Below are positions 10,203 to 21,741 of a DNA stretch of 64,000 nt, in pieces. The DNA comes from Rhabditoides inermis. Lineage: Eukaryota > Nematoda > Chromadorea > Rhabditida > Rhabditidae. Each line of letters opens with the position of its first letter. The first letter of the stretch is position 1. The notes beneath the pieces were generated by a model. The model saw nothing but the letters and a program-made list of their open reading frames with translations, ran no database searches and had not been told where the DNA came from. The stretch spans positions 560,001 through 624,000 of the forward strand of contig CAWZYM010000307.1 in the NCBI GenBank assembly GCA_963966185.1, in the 5' to 3' direction. A program made the position numbers and the translations under genes.

Positions 10203-10725
10203 GTCAGAACACATCGCACAAACAGTTACACACAACTCGCAAAAACTACCGCAACCATATACACATAACATCGCAGAAACAATAAAAGAAACGAGCCACC
10301 TACCTAACACACTCTCCTGCCGCACCACTGCTTTGCCGCCTGCAGCCGACACAGCCGCTGCCACTACAATGAATGATGATACCCGCAATAATGAAATAAT
10401 CAACGACCAACTCACCCCGCTCCAGCCGCACATCGTCGAGCCGCTCACCACATCCGGCAATCAGTCACCGCCTGAAATAACATTCGATCAAATAATCAAT
10501 AACACCGTGTTATCTAATCAATCGAGCGAGCGTGCATACTTAATGGTTGTACCCGCAACTATTCGCAACCCCTACAGCAACAAAACAGTTATCGCAAATG
10601 TATTGCTAGACAGCGGGGCCACCACCTCATTGATCAAGAACCGTATCGCTAAACAGCTGGGGTTGAAACCTATAAAGAGCGAAAGGCAAACATATAATCT
10701 GCTAGATGGAAAACCACTCAAGTAA
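10174..10725 (+). CDS. Bel/Pao pol, protease segment
   Basis: This open segment of 183 residues has a Thr/Asn-rich linker and then an aspartic-protease core with the active-site sequence LLDSGATTSLI and downstream ..AKQLGLKP. The protease would mature the gag-pol polyprotein. The frame stops at 10725, whereas homologous pol sequence carries on immediately in another phase; this looks like a single-base change and is a break in the element. Confidence 0.85.
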   Translation: MERLTTFATKSEHIAQTVTHNSQKLPQPYTHNIAETIKETSHLPNTLSCRTTALPPAADTAAATTMNDDTRNNEIINDQLTPLQPHIVEPLTTSGNQSPPEITFDQIINNTVLSNQSSERAYLMVVPATIRNPYSNKTVIANVLLDSGATTSLIKNRIAKQLGLKPIKSERQTYNLLDGKPLK

Positions 10726-10748
10726 TATCGCATATTGTTCAATGTGAG

Positions 10749-11867
10749 ATGGACACCGATTCTTACCCACTACTGCTTAATCTCCGAACCATAAATAACA
10801 TTGCAAACAATATAGCTACCTGCAAGCTACCTGCTACTGACAAAACAGCAGCTGATCAACAAAAACTACGCGTACACGAGTACAAGCGATCAAACATAGA
10901 AGCTGACATATTGATTGGACAGAATTACATAAATACAATTTGTAAGCCGCTCGCGCCCACCGATCTACCATCTGGATTGAGAGTGACACCCACCGTACTT
11001 GGCGCGCTGGCCGCCGGAGTAGAAGGTGGCGACCCTGCTGCGGCGCCGACCCACCACGTACATGTAATTGACCTGCAACAATATTGGGACTTAGAAGGCG
11101 TCGGAATAACACACACAGAAGAAACGAAATCACGTGATGATGAAAACAAGCGAGTAATCGAGCATTTCAAAAATACCGTAATCAAGGACAAAGAAGGCAT
11201 TCACATTCAATTCCCGTGGAGGGAAGCGAATCCAGCAATAGCTACAAACTACAACATGGCATACCAGCGACTGAAAAGTCAACATAGACAGCAATTTCAT
11301 AAACGAGAATTGTGGCGAGAATACGATAGAATATTTCAAGAGCAGCTCGCAGCAGGCATAATCGAGATTGCGCCGCCACACCACACGCCGGTAAAAACAT
11401 ATTTGATGCCTCATCAGCCAGTTGTAAAACTAGGCTCTACTACCACCAAACTCCGCATAGTATTCGACGCGTCAAGCAAAGCGCGCGGCGAACAGTCGCT
11501 GAACAATGCGCTGTTCCCCGGACCGACACTGCTACCTAGCCTATGTGGCACGCTACTTCGCACACGCCTACACAAAATTATGCTAACTGGAGACGTCGCT
11601 AAAGCTTTTTTACAAATCCGGCTTCAGGAAAGCGAACGAGATTGCACACGATTCCTTTGGTTCAAGAACCCAATGCAAGAGACCTTCTCAAATGACAACA
11701 TTATTGAATACCGCATGCGCCGCCTACCATTTGGAATAAACGTATCACCGTTTATTCTCGCTCAATCAATCATTCACCACCTGGACACAATCGACAACCC
11801 GCTCTCTGCTGAGCTCACCCGAAACCTATATCTGTCAGTGGTTCCTTCTTGTCGGGATCCGACGTGA
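10749..11867 (+). pseudogene. Bel/Pao pol, reverse transcriptase segment (interrupted)
   Basis: 372 residues carry the N-terminal part of the Pao reverse transcriptase: KLRIVFDASSKARGEQSLN, the first catalytic Asp in LTGDVAKAFLQI, and RRLPFGINVSPFILAQ. The frame ends in foreign sequence at 11832-11867, just ahead of the second catalytic motif, which resumes after the insertion. Both borders are mutational, so the protein cannot be made as one piece from this copy. Confidence 0.88.
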
Positions 11868-11950
11868 AGGAGGGGTGGTGTGCTTGGTCTCACGCTTAGG
11901 TTGACGTTGCGACAGCCATTGTAGAAAGTGTACTCGGCGGTTTCCTATAT
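11832..11950. repeat. 112-bp insertion in pol with 7-bp target duplication
   Basis: CCTATAT occurs at 11825-11831 and again at 11944-11950, flanking 112 bp that have no counterpart in the reverse-transcriptase family. Taking out the insert and one repeat (119 bp) restores register across the RT active-site region. The insert has no clear terminal inverted repeats and no poly-A, so its class is open. Its net length is not a multiple of three, so it shifts the frame. Confidence 0.8.
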
Positions 11951-14671
11951 GTGGATAATGCCATATTTGGGGCGAATACTGTGAATGAAGCCATACAGAA
12001 ATACAGCGAATCAAAGCGTATTTTTAACGAGATCAATTGCAATTTGCGCGAATTTGCCTGTAATGCGCAAGAAGCACTTCATGCTATACCGGAATGCGAC
12101 CGAGCGAAAAGTGAGACATCGCAGAAAGTACTCGGACTGCAATGGAACACCGCTACAGATACATACACAATTAACACCGCGCTGCCCGACTTGCAGGCGT
12201 ACACTAAGCGCACTATCGTGTCCGCGGTCTCCGCCGTGTTCGACCCTTGCGGAATCGCTGCACCACTCATGCTACGCGCGAAGCTACTCATTCAACGGCT
12301 ATGGCAAGAAGAGCATGCATGGGATAAAACAATACAAGGGATAGCTGAAACATGGCGCGAACTACAACAACAAACAAGCATGCAACTCGAAATACCGCGC
12401 ACATCGCTAACATTCGATAAAAGTAATCATTACGAGCTCGCAACATTTGTCGATGCATCAAACAACGCTTACGGCACTGTCACCTATCTGCTAGAACGCA
12501 CTCCATCAGCCGTACACACTCAACTGCTCTACGCTAAACACCGATTATCACCTTCAACCAAACCTGGAGGCCGTGCAACATCAAAAGTGAAAAATCCACT
12601 ATCTATCCATCGCTTAGAATTGCTAGCAAACCTAGTTGGTGCCAACGCCACTCAATTCGTGGTTGAACAGCTGATTGATTCCGTGCTAATCGAGAAGGTA
12701 CACATTTTTACAGACAACATGAGCTGCCTACAATGGCTGAAAGGAGACAAATTCTCCGACAAACTCGATACATTCACTCGAAACAGACTCGCCTCGATTC
12801 ACAGCGCTTACAAGACAATCGAGAACTGCGTCGGCCACAAAGTGCAGACACGCTACATCGAGACCGCACACAATCCAGCTGACCACCTCACTCGTGGCCT
12901 CACTACTCACAACATACATACATCGAATTGGCTGAACGGACCACAATTGTTACTCGAAAACACGAACACATGGGGAGACCCAGTGGAAATAAGCGAGCGA
13001 TGCGAAAACCGCATTCACACGCTGCAGCAGCCGGCGATCGATAATGCGCGGCGAGAACAGCTGATCGAAACGATCGACCTCTCCCGCCACTCCTCTCTCA
13101 CAAAAGCGATTCATTCACTCTGCCGCGCAAAGACATTCGGCATGCTATTGTTGCAGAAGATAAAACCAGCACACGAAAACTACATTGACTGGAATACGCG
13201 TACAGTAACCGCACAACAATACGATCACATCTACAACATACTGCTACGAGACCATCAGAATGCATACCAAATCAACGCCGCGAACGCGAAATATGCATAT
13301 CTATTCCCTATCATTGCTATAGACGGGATATGGCGGACAGCCGGGAGACTGGACAACGCTGTCTCTCTATCGCCACATACACGCGCGCCGCCAATTGTGG
13401 ACGGCAAGTCACACCTCGCATTGCTGATCGCTCGTTATCATCACGAGAAGTGTATGCACAGCGGACCGAACGCTACAGTAACCTCCATTCGTCAATGCGT
13501 CTGGATGACAGTAGCTCGCCAAACAGCGCGTAAAGTACTCAATCGCTGCACAATTTGCAAAAGAGAAAACAGCAGACCTTACAGATACCCGAATATGGGA
13601 CCACTGCCAGCGTGCCGGCTAGAGCGCAACCACATATTTGACACCACCGCACTAGACTACTGTGGTCCCTTCAATGTGGCCTCTGCCGGCGAGAATGAGA
13701 CTACGAAAATATGGGTGTGCGCATTTGTCTGTCTCGCGACAAGACTGATCCATCTTGAGACAGTGGATAATCAGACCACCCTCGCATTCATGCAATGCCT
13801 GCAGAGATTCACCGCGCGCAAACACACGCCGAAGCGACTAATCAGCGACAACATGTCCACATTCATCCTCGCGAAAGAAATACTGCAAAAAGATCTTGAT
13901 TTGAACGCCTACATGGCGAGAAACGGAATCCAATGGCATCACATCACCCCGCTCGCACCATGGCAAGGCGCTCACTATGAGAGATTCATGCGAAACATAA
14001 AACAAACACTGACAAAGAGGAATGGAAAGAGAAAGGTGACCAGAGTTGGTTTCCAGACCCTAATCGCTGAGATCGAGAATATGATCAACTGCAGGCCGGT
14101 CTCATTCGTATTCGGAAACGACGCTGATTCCCAAATCGTCCGACCGATCGACGTACTGAATCCGGCGATTGCCTCTATGCCAATACAGTATGAAAACGAC
14201 GATGGCAACGAATTCAACCTCTCTGATTCAGCTGCGCACAAATTGACCATCGCTAATCTGTCGCATGCACAACACGCAAGAGACACCTTCTGGAAGTTGT
14301 TTTCTGAAGGATACATAAACGGTCTGCGCGAGAAACACAAGCTACACATGAATAACAAGCACTACTCTGCCATTTCTCCGAAAGTGGGAGCTATAGTCAT
14401 GGTATCTGATGAGCAGGTCAAACGTTTTGAATGGCCTCTCGGGAGAATATTGCGACTAATACAAAGTGCAGATGGCGAAATCCGCTCGGTTATCGTACTG
14501 TCGAAGGGACGCGAGAAAGAACGAGCAATCAACCACCTCTATCCACTTGAGATAGATTCCGTTTCGGAATCAGATGAATCCACTACTCAGATTTCGCAAG
14601 CGTCAACAGTACCACAACACTACACACCGCCATTGACACGTGCGGCTGCAAGGATAGCGCGCAACAGTTAA
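11951..14671 (+). pseudogene. Bel/Pao pol, RT thumb - RNase H - integrase segment
   Basis: 906 residues without a stop. The start retains the YVDD-like position of the reverse transcriptase as xVDNAIFGAN. It is followed by the Pao-specific connection domain, an RNase H-like segment (TFVDASNNAYGTV, IFTDNMSCLQWL) and a zinc-binding HHCC integrase head (RYHHEKCMHSG, CTICKREN). The integrase catalytic core follows with Asp in ALDYCGPF, Asp in LISDNMSTF and Glu in HYERFMRN. The C-terminal DUF5641-type domain is present (GAIVMVSDEQVKRFEWPLGRI). This part is intact, but it is separated from the RT start by the insertion. Confidence 0.9.
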
Positions 14672-14892
14672 TCTAACGAGAAACACACTGATATCAAATG
14701 ATGTAGCTTGCCATTCGCCACTACTCTTGACTGCAATAAGCCCGTGACATGATCATTCGCCAACACAACGACAGCGTCACACAAACAACATTCACATATT
14801 CCGCGACCAACTACATTTGATAAGTATCTGCTACACGTTGGAGAAGTCAGGCGCTTTGCCCCTCTCTTGCCTCCCCACACTCTTCCTTTTTC

Positions 14893-14954
14893 GCGTGGGG
14901 TCATATCTGTTTTCTTGCATGACCCCACATTGCCCTTTCTTCGCGTGGGGGGAA
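14893..14954 (+). promoter_or_regulatory. Hairpin and polypurine tract at the Bel/Pao 3' end
   Basis: GTGGGGTCAT and ATGACCCCAC form a 10-bp inverted repeat around an 18-nt loop (14896-14933). TCGCGTGGGG is then repeated, followed by a purine tract GGGGGGAA directly before TGTCGTGCC. A purine tract followed by TG is the expected start of a 3' LTR, but the LTR does not continue. Confidence 0.6.
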
Positions 14955-14984
14955 TGTCGTGCCGACGCTCTAACGTACATATAC

Positions 14985-17900
14985 GCTATCAGTGCTGCCG
15001 GCTTCGATGTCGTCGCCAGGAGCCATCACCATGTCGCTGGTCAGTTTTGATTCATTGATTCATTGGTTGATATCTCGATCTGGAATAGTATTAGAATCGT
15101 TCTCATGCTTGAATTTTTTGTGAGAAAGTGAAGAGAAAGTGTGTGATTTTTAAGAGGTTGTTGAGAGAAACAAGAAAAGAGCGGAAAGATGGGAATGCCA
15201 CTGACGTCGTTTGAATGAGAGGACGGGTGTAATAATGTGATGAGTTCTAAGAGAAGAAAAAAAGAAAAGGACATGTTCACATGTAGGAAGCCGACAATTA
15301 TGTTATGTAGGACGAGGCATGTCACATGTCAGTATGGCATGAAATCGAAGATGTATAGCAAGTAGCATTGTGCCTACCGTATCACGTGCAGGTATCGCGT
15401 GCGCCGAGAAGCGTCTGTATGGAGTGCAGTTCCATCCCGAGGTGGATCTCACTACGCACTCGAGGGAGATCTTTGACAACTTTCTCTTCAACATTGCCGG
15501 ATGCGCGGGCGGATACACTATGGAGAACCGGTGAGTGGGGGAGTGGAGGAGGAGGAAGGAGTGATTGGATGTGGTGTGTTTCAGCGAGCAGATGTGTATC
15601 GATGAGATCCGGCAGATTGTCGGAGACAAGCAGAAGGTGTTGGTGAGTCATATTGTGTGGGTTTTGTTCTCTTTCATATTTCATACACAATATGTCGTTA
15701 TGACTGTTATTGTTTTATAATCCAATATTCTGCGTGTCGCAGGTGATGGTGTCCGGGGGAGTGGACTCTACGGTGTGCGCTGCTCTGTTGCACAAGGCAC
15801 TGGGGGCGGACAGGGTGACGGCCATCCACATCGACAACGGGTTCATGCGACACGAGGAGAGCGACAGGGTCACCCACAGCCTCAACGACATTCACCTAGG
15901 AGTGCACAGTGAGTGGGAAGAGGGGAGGGGAGGAGTGTCGTTTTGCATCAGGAGATTCCTGAAGTTATTCAGAACTGATCCTTGTGTGCTTGATGTGTTA
16001 GATAAATATGAATTATCATTCAAGCCAGCTGGTAGTTTTGAGCAGGGTGTGATGCGTTTATAGTATAGTTGTTAGAATTTGAATTTGATGTGTAATGATT
16101 GATGATGCAATAATGTTATTTGAGGGTACAACTGCTGGCAGGAGTTCCAGTGCGGTACGATCAGCGGGGACCCGGCGGACGGGCCGATGCTGGATCACTC
16201 GGTGGAGCCCGAGAGGAAGAGGCAGATCATCGGAAACACCTTCATCCGAGTCAAGGACGAGATCATGGACCAGGTACTGTACTGCTACGGTTCATGCTTC
16301 ATTTTCTTTTTGTTAGATTTTTTAACATGTGAGTTATATTTCTAGCTGAAACTGGACAAGAACGAGTACTTCTTGGCGCAGGGCACGCTGCGACCCGATC
16401 TCATCGAGTCGGTGAGTGGGCGGGGCGACGAGGGGCGGGACTTGAGCTTACCGATTCTTTTAGGCGAGCGCTCTTGCTTCGGGCCACGCGGACACGATCA
16501 AAACGCATCACAATGACACGGCGCTCGTGAGGGAGCTGAGGGCATTGGTGGGTGGAGAGATAGAGAGAGGGAGGGAGGGAGAGAGAGAGAGGTAGATAGG
16601 TAGATACTATGTTTTGTGTACAGGGTCGTGTCATCGAGCCGCTCCGCGATTTCCACAAGGACGAGGTGGGTTCTGCATATCTGGAATTTGATTTTTTTTA
16701 AATCATATTTTCACTCAACTCATGTAAGGCTTCTTCTATTTCGTCAGTATAGTCTGATCATGTAAATGTAACATTTTGTTATACTTTTTATGCTTTTGTT
16801 TGTAGGTTCGGGAGTTGGGTCAGTCTCTTGGTCTCCCGGAGGCTCTGGTACAAAGGCAGCCATTCCCCGGACCCGGACTCGCCATCAGGATACTGTGTGC
16901 GGAGAAGCCATTCAAGGTATGTGAAGGGGGAGTGGGGGGCGTTGAGGATGGTTCCCTTTCAGTGTGATGACTTCTCGTCCACCCACTCTGCCCTGTCCCT
17001 CATCGCCAACTGGAGTGAGACGAAGAGGAGACTCGCCGCCGGACAATGCGAAGTAAGGACATCTCGAAAAGGAGTCGCGAAAAGGAAATGTTGTTTTGTG
17101 TTCAAAATAGTAAATTATCCTGCTCGTTGTTCCGCGAAATGCATGTGATGAATGTAGGAGTCGGAGGCGGAGCAGGCGCGCGGTCTGCTCGCCCTGCTGG
17201 AGGGACAGGATGGCTCGTTCGGGGAGGGAGCTCGCATGGCTGCCACCCTCCTGCCCATCAAGAGTGTCGGGGTGCAGGGAGACAGTCGGTCAGTGCGAGT
17301 TGTCCTTGAAACCTCATTGAGAAAAGGAATTTGTAGTGTCCAGCTCCAGATGTTGTTGTCTTGTTGTCTATTGTGTTTGTTTTCAGTTCGTACTCGTACG
17401 TGGCTGCCTTCTCGACGGAGGAGCGTCCTATTCCGTGGGCGCGGCTCGAGCGACTCGCCACCCTCGTGCCCAAGGTCCTGCACAACATTAACAGGTATCC
17501 TTTGCAATATTTCCTATATTTTGTTTAAACTTAGATTACATTTTTAACCAGAATTACGTTTCATCTGAGACTAACTTCTTGTTCGCGGATGTCTCCAATT
17601 TTGTTGTGAGACAGAAGTTTAATTGTATTTGTTTGAGGGTAGTGTACGTGTTCGGTGGAGAGGTGAAGCAGTCTTGTGAGTCGATCACCGTCACTCACCT
17701 CAACCAGACCACCGTGCAGAAGCTACAGAAGGTGTGTGTGTGAGAGAGAGAGAGTTGGAGTGATGAGGTCTGTTTGCAGGCGGACAAGCTGGCCACGGAC
17801 TCGCTGTTCGGTCTGTCTGTCGATGGCTCTCCCGATCCCACACTCAATGACGTCAGCAAGGCCATCCAACAGGTCGCTCATCGTTATTTTATTATCATTG

Positions 17901-18253
17901 TTACTATTCACCCAAATAGTATGTGATAATCAATAGTGGGTGTTGCAGATGCCTGTAGTGATGCTGCCGGTTCACTTGGACAGGAGCCGCGAGTCGAACT
18001 CGTACAAACACTCGTTCTGCCTCCGACCATTCATCACCCAGGACTTCATGACTGGAGTGGCCGCCCTGCCCGGAAGGGACATCCCCGAGCAGGTATCACA
18101 CCTCTCTCTCTCCATCTATCTTCTCTCCTTCACCCCTCCCTCTTTCAGACGGTGCTCGCGATGGCGGAGCGCATAGATGCGCACGTGCTGGGCACTTCTC
18201 GTGTGATGTTGGATCTGACGAGCAAGCCTCCTGGCACGACGGAGTGGGAGTAG
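14985..18253 (+). pseudogene. GMPS: GMP synthase, 5'-truncated second copy
   Basis: The right copy adds upstream exons not visible in copy A. A fragment ending at 15039 encodes ..AGFDVVARSHHHVAG. Then come 15392-15530 ([10 protein letters not shown], the catalytic His/Glu segment of the class I amidotransferase), 15585-15642, and 15743-15908 with the ATP-binding [13 protein letters not shown]. The rest (16125-18253) mirrors copy A and ends [13 protein letters not shown]. Nothing upstream of 14985 encodes the first two thirds of the amidotransferase domain with its nucleophilic Cys; Bel/Pao sequence is there instead. Every visible exon is open and in phase, so the truncation, not decay, makes it a probable pseudogene. 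It also lost the AATAAA present in copy A. Confidence 0.85.
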
Positions 18254-18677
18254 GAGGAGGAGGAGGAGGAGGAGATAGCATAGACAGTACATATCCGGAT
18301 AGTGATGATCTAGTGTTCACTTATACCCCACCACACACCATCCACCCCTAGCATTTCTTGCACACACACACACACACACACACCACATTTGTATTGGCTG
18401 CCACCCGGGTGACTCGATTTATTGATTGATGTTCGCAGTACTCGTTGTTCTCAGATAGTGTCTCGCTGTAGATGGCTGCATATGCGATGCCCTCTGCCTT
18501 ACCGTTGACATAGAGTGAAGAGGGGATGAGAGATTTGATAGATTGGAATGTTGTTCAGATGCATGTTATTCTTGTTCAGAGTTTATGTTTCCCATTGCGA
18601 TGTATTGCGGGGTAGATAAACCGTGTGATTATGATGTTTTGTGAATGGACGAGAGGGGGAAACTGCGAGGAGTGGTT
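15921..18677. repeat. Segmental duplication, copy B
   Basis: Counterpart of 1-2772 at an offset of 15920, then 15919 after a poly-T difference. Copy B has longer simple repeats (GGA near 18258, CA near 18362) and lacks the right arm of the 3'-UTR hairpin with the polyadenylation signal. Similarity ends near 18677, about 105 bp before the paraoxonase start codon. Confidence 0.95.
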
Positions 18678-18781
18678 GTTGTATGCGTGTTGCCGGGAAC
18701 AGCTGTCGGTATCCAGGCGCCGCCATGAATTCCTTATGAGGGATGGTCAGTGGAGAGAGAGTAGACTAGCCAATACGCTAC

Positions 18782-21741
18782 ATGTTCCTCCCCACTTCCT
18801 CTCTCGTCGCACTTGTTGCCGTGTTTTCCTATGCAATCGTGTCGTTACTGTGAGTTTCGATGAGCGAGAGGAGAGAGAGAAAGAGGAGAGAGAGAGATAG
18901 ATATACTTACTCAGTCTGTCGGCTGGCATCAACCGTCGTGCGTACAACTACATCCCGGGAGAGTGTCATGCAGTGGGCAACTTCGAGCATCTCATATCTG
19001 ATATGGAGACGAACAGCCATGGAGTAGTGTTTCTGGCGACGGCGAGTTCCCTTCTTGCTGCCTTCACTCGAGCTCTTTCAGAACGGTGTCTCACCCACAA
19101 TCGACGATTTCGCAACGCGCAACAGAACACCGAGCTCGATATTCGTCTACGACTCGGATAACAAGACCATTCAACAGCTGTCCATCAAAAGTATGCGATT
19201 CGATCGTAGTACATTCGAAATTGTTTCAGATTACCGCCACCCTTCACACTTTGGTGGGATTTCTATACTACCTGATTTGAAGAGAACAACATTGTTGGCT
19301 GTGAATGAGGTAAGGAGAACATTATACACAACACTCATTGTTGATTACTTATTCTTTTCCAGGCTAGATCATCCGTAGAGTTCTTTGATTTTGATGAGAA
19401 GAAGGATGAGCTACGCGCAGTGCGGACAGTGAGACTGAAGGAACTCGGAAAGTGAGGTTGATTGTATAATCCCTCCTTCATACATGAATAAACAGTGTGA
19501 AAGACATCTTTGGAGTCGGTCGCAGCTCATTCTTCGCAACTACTCACAACTACGACCACCCTTTCCTACAATTTGTCGAAACGTGAGCAATTTTCAAAGC
19601 GTTTGGTGATTTTGAATCTATTATTTTTCTAGATTCTCCACCCTCCGTCTTGGTTCAATTGTGTTCTTCGATGGCTCTCGAAAACATGAATTGGATTCTA
19701 TAGCCACGCCATATGGAATTGTCTATGATAACTTCAGACGGTATGTTTTATAGCGCTTCATTGTTGTTTTTCGAAGTGTGGAAAGATAGACATGCGTGTT
19801 TCAGACTGCTTTTCGTCGCTTCCTACTCTTTGGAAGCGATTGTTGTATACAGAGTGCACACCGGATACAATATCACTAAGATCAAGGTAAGGCAAACAGT
19901 CAAAATTGTTTAAAACATTACCATGAAACATACCATAATAATAAGTTTATTACCGTGTACATTTGGAGAAACAGTTCAATACAGCAAAATGAGCAATGGC
20001 ATACGGTATGAGAGAAAAAAAAAGTGTAAAATGATACAGAAAGCATCGAAAGTTGACTACAGTCTACGAATCTTCGAAACTGGCAACAAATGGGGATTAC
20101 TTTCTAGGAAGGATTTCACAGTTTCATGTTTTGCAGACATTACTATGGAAGGGGGGAGTGAGTTCCAAAGCCTATAAATCCTGTTGAAAAATGCACTGCT
20201 CTTAAGGGCTGTATCAAAACACGGAACCACGCGCCACCCATGAGAAGTGCGAGAACGAGTTGGTACAAAGTTGAAAAGACCATGATAGTCAAGGTATGTA
20301 GAGTTTGTGGTCACTTTATGCATGTATGCCACATCATTCAGAATGCGCCGTTGCTCTAATGTTTGTAAGCCGAGAAGTTGTAATCGTTGGGGATAGGTGA
20401 GTGAGAACAAACCAGCGCGGCGACATATTCGGCGCGTATAGTATCGCTGCACAGATTCTATCGCATTCACCGATCCCACATCCTGAGGGTTCCACAGCTC
20501 AGTGCAGTACTCCAATTTACATCGGAAATAGGTGGTGTAGGCAACAACCAAGACATGTAAATTTCTCGTTTGATAAACCCTCAGAAAATCATTGATTGAG
20601 TTGAGCGTATTTTGAATGATGAGGTCATAGTGAGAGTCAAATACCAGAGAAGTGCTCATTGTTATGCCCAAATCCCGGACTGAGTTAGCAGGTGCGAGAA
20701 TGGTGCCGCCTGCTGTATACTCAAATCGGGGATTTCGGCGACCAATGTGCAAAATTTGTGTCTTTTCAGTGGAAATTTGTAATCCCCATTGATGAGACCA
20801 ATCAGTAATTGTGTCAATGGCACATTGAAACTTGGATTTGGCAGAAAGATCGTCTTTATCAAATGCGAAAGAAACTTTCAAATCATCTGCATATAACTCA
20901 CACGAAACATAATCAGGCAAATGCGCTATGATGTCATTGATATACACATTGAACAATATTGGGCCCAGGCACGACCCTTGCGGCACGCCGCAATTGACGA
21001 GTCTTGGTGCGGAAAGTTCCTCTCCAACCATCACCTGTTGGCAACGGTCGGACAGGAAGCTACGAATCCACCCCAATACATTTCCTCTTACACCGAGCGA
21101 ATGCAACTTATTAAATAAAAGAGAATGGTTTATAGTGTCGAAAGCTTTCTTAAAATCGATGTATATGCAATCAATAAAACATACATAGAACGTTTCGCTG
21201 AAAACCTCCCCAACTCGACTGTGGATGGATATAGAAGGCAGTCTGATAGTCGTCACTCATCCCGTCAAGGTACATCATTTCTCATGATAGTAGGGAGGAA
21301 GTGCACATGATAGGGACTCTGCGAAATGCACCCTCAACCCTCATATTTTGATGTATCTGCTGCGTGAGCATCTTTTGTAGAGTAATGCCAACTATTGCAG
21401 CTCCGGCACTATCACTTCACTCGTCATCCGTCGGATGGCCACTCGCACACCCACATACTCAAACTACACGTGCGACCAGATGACAAGGAGAGGTGGGTGG
21501 AGTGGTCACTGGGGAGTCACGCTCTTCATTCAGCCGTGTCACGTCTCTGTACTCCAATGATGGCGCATCAGTATCCGGTCCGACGGCTGCTATAAGAACG
21601 GGAAAGAAGGTTAGCAAACGAATGAACTCATTGTCATTGATGGGCTGTGATTTTCAGATTCTGATCGGTTCTATGCGTGGGCTTCTCTCGTGCGAAATTG
21701 ACCATATGTATGCCACGAGAGAAGACGACAACAAGAAATGA
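18782..21741 (+). CDS. Paraoxonase/arylesterase-family protein (PON-like)
   Basis: Paraoxonases are calcium-dependent six-bladed beta-propeller lactonases/esterases, usually membrane-anchored or secreted. The exon chain is 18782-18849, 18915-19041, 19082-19190, 19230-19309, 19363-19451, 19496-19582, 19633-19740, 19805-19886, 21189-21269, 21401-21492, 21534-21609 and 21658-21741, all in phase. The N-terminus MFLPTSSLVALVAVFSYAIV is an uncleaved signal anchor. Family landmarks include YNYIPGECHAVGNFEHL, the propeller core HPSHFGGISIL, DIFGVGRSSFFATTHNY, YGIVYDNFRRLLFVASY, and the C-terminal LYSNDGASVSGPTAAIRTGKKILIGSMRG. The intron after 19041 appears to use a GC donor. The eighth intron (19887-21188) holds a LINE fragment. 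The small exon at 21189-21269 is the least certain part. Confidence 0.88.
20057..21180 (-). mobile_element. 5'-truncated non-LTR retrotransposon (CR1/Jockey-like RT)
   Basis: A minus-strand open frame encodes reverse-transcriptase motifs YIDFKKAFDTINHSLLF, GVPQGSCLGPILFNVYIND and YADDLKVSF. The thumb follows, with the C-terminal SRTSHGWRV..WNSLPPSIV segment typical of CR1/Jockey-superfamily elements. No endonuclease domain remains, so it is a 5'-truncated copy. It sits antisense inside the eighth intron of the paraoxonase gene. The open frame is uninterrupted from the truncation point to the stop, which suggests a young insertion. Confidence 0.88.

Larger units (their letters stand above)
7940..14985 (+). 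mobile_element. Bel/Pao-superfamily LTR retrotransposon, defective
   Basis: The element begins just 16 bp after the SF3A1 polyadenylation signal. It has a 5' LTR-like segment, a tRNA-Gly primer-binding site, a gag with three zinc knuckles, then aspartic protease, reverse transcriptase, RNase H and integrase in Bel/Pao order. A polypurine tract lies at its right end. The coding region is broken by a frameshift near 10720-10750 and by a 112-bp insertion at 11832-11943. I find no 3' LTR matching the 5' one: only about 30 bp separate the polypurine tract from GMP synthase exon sequence. The right end therefore looks truncated by the rearrangement that brought in the second GMP synthase copy. Confidence 0.92.
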
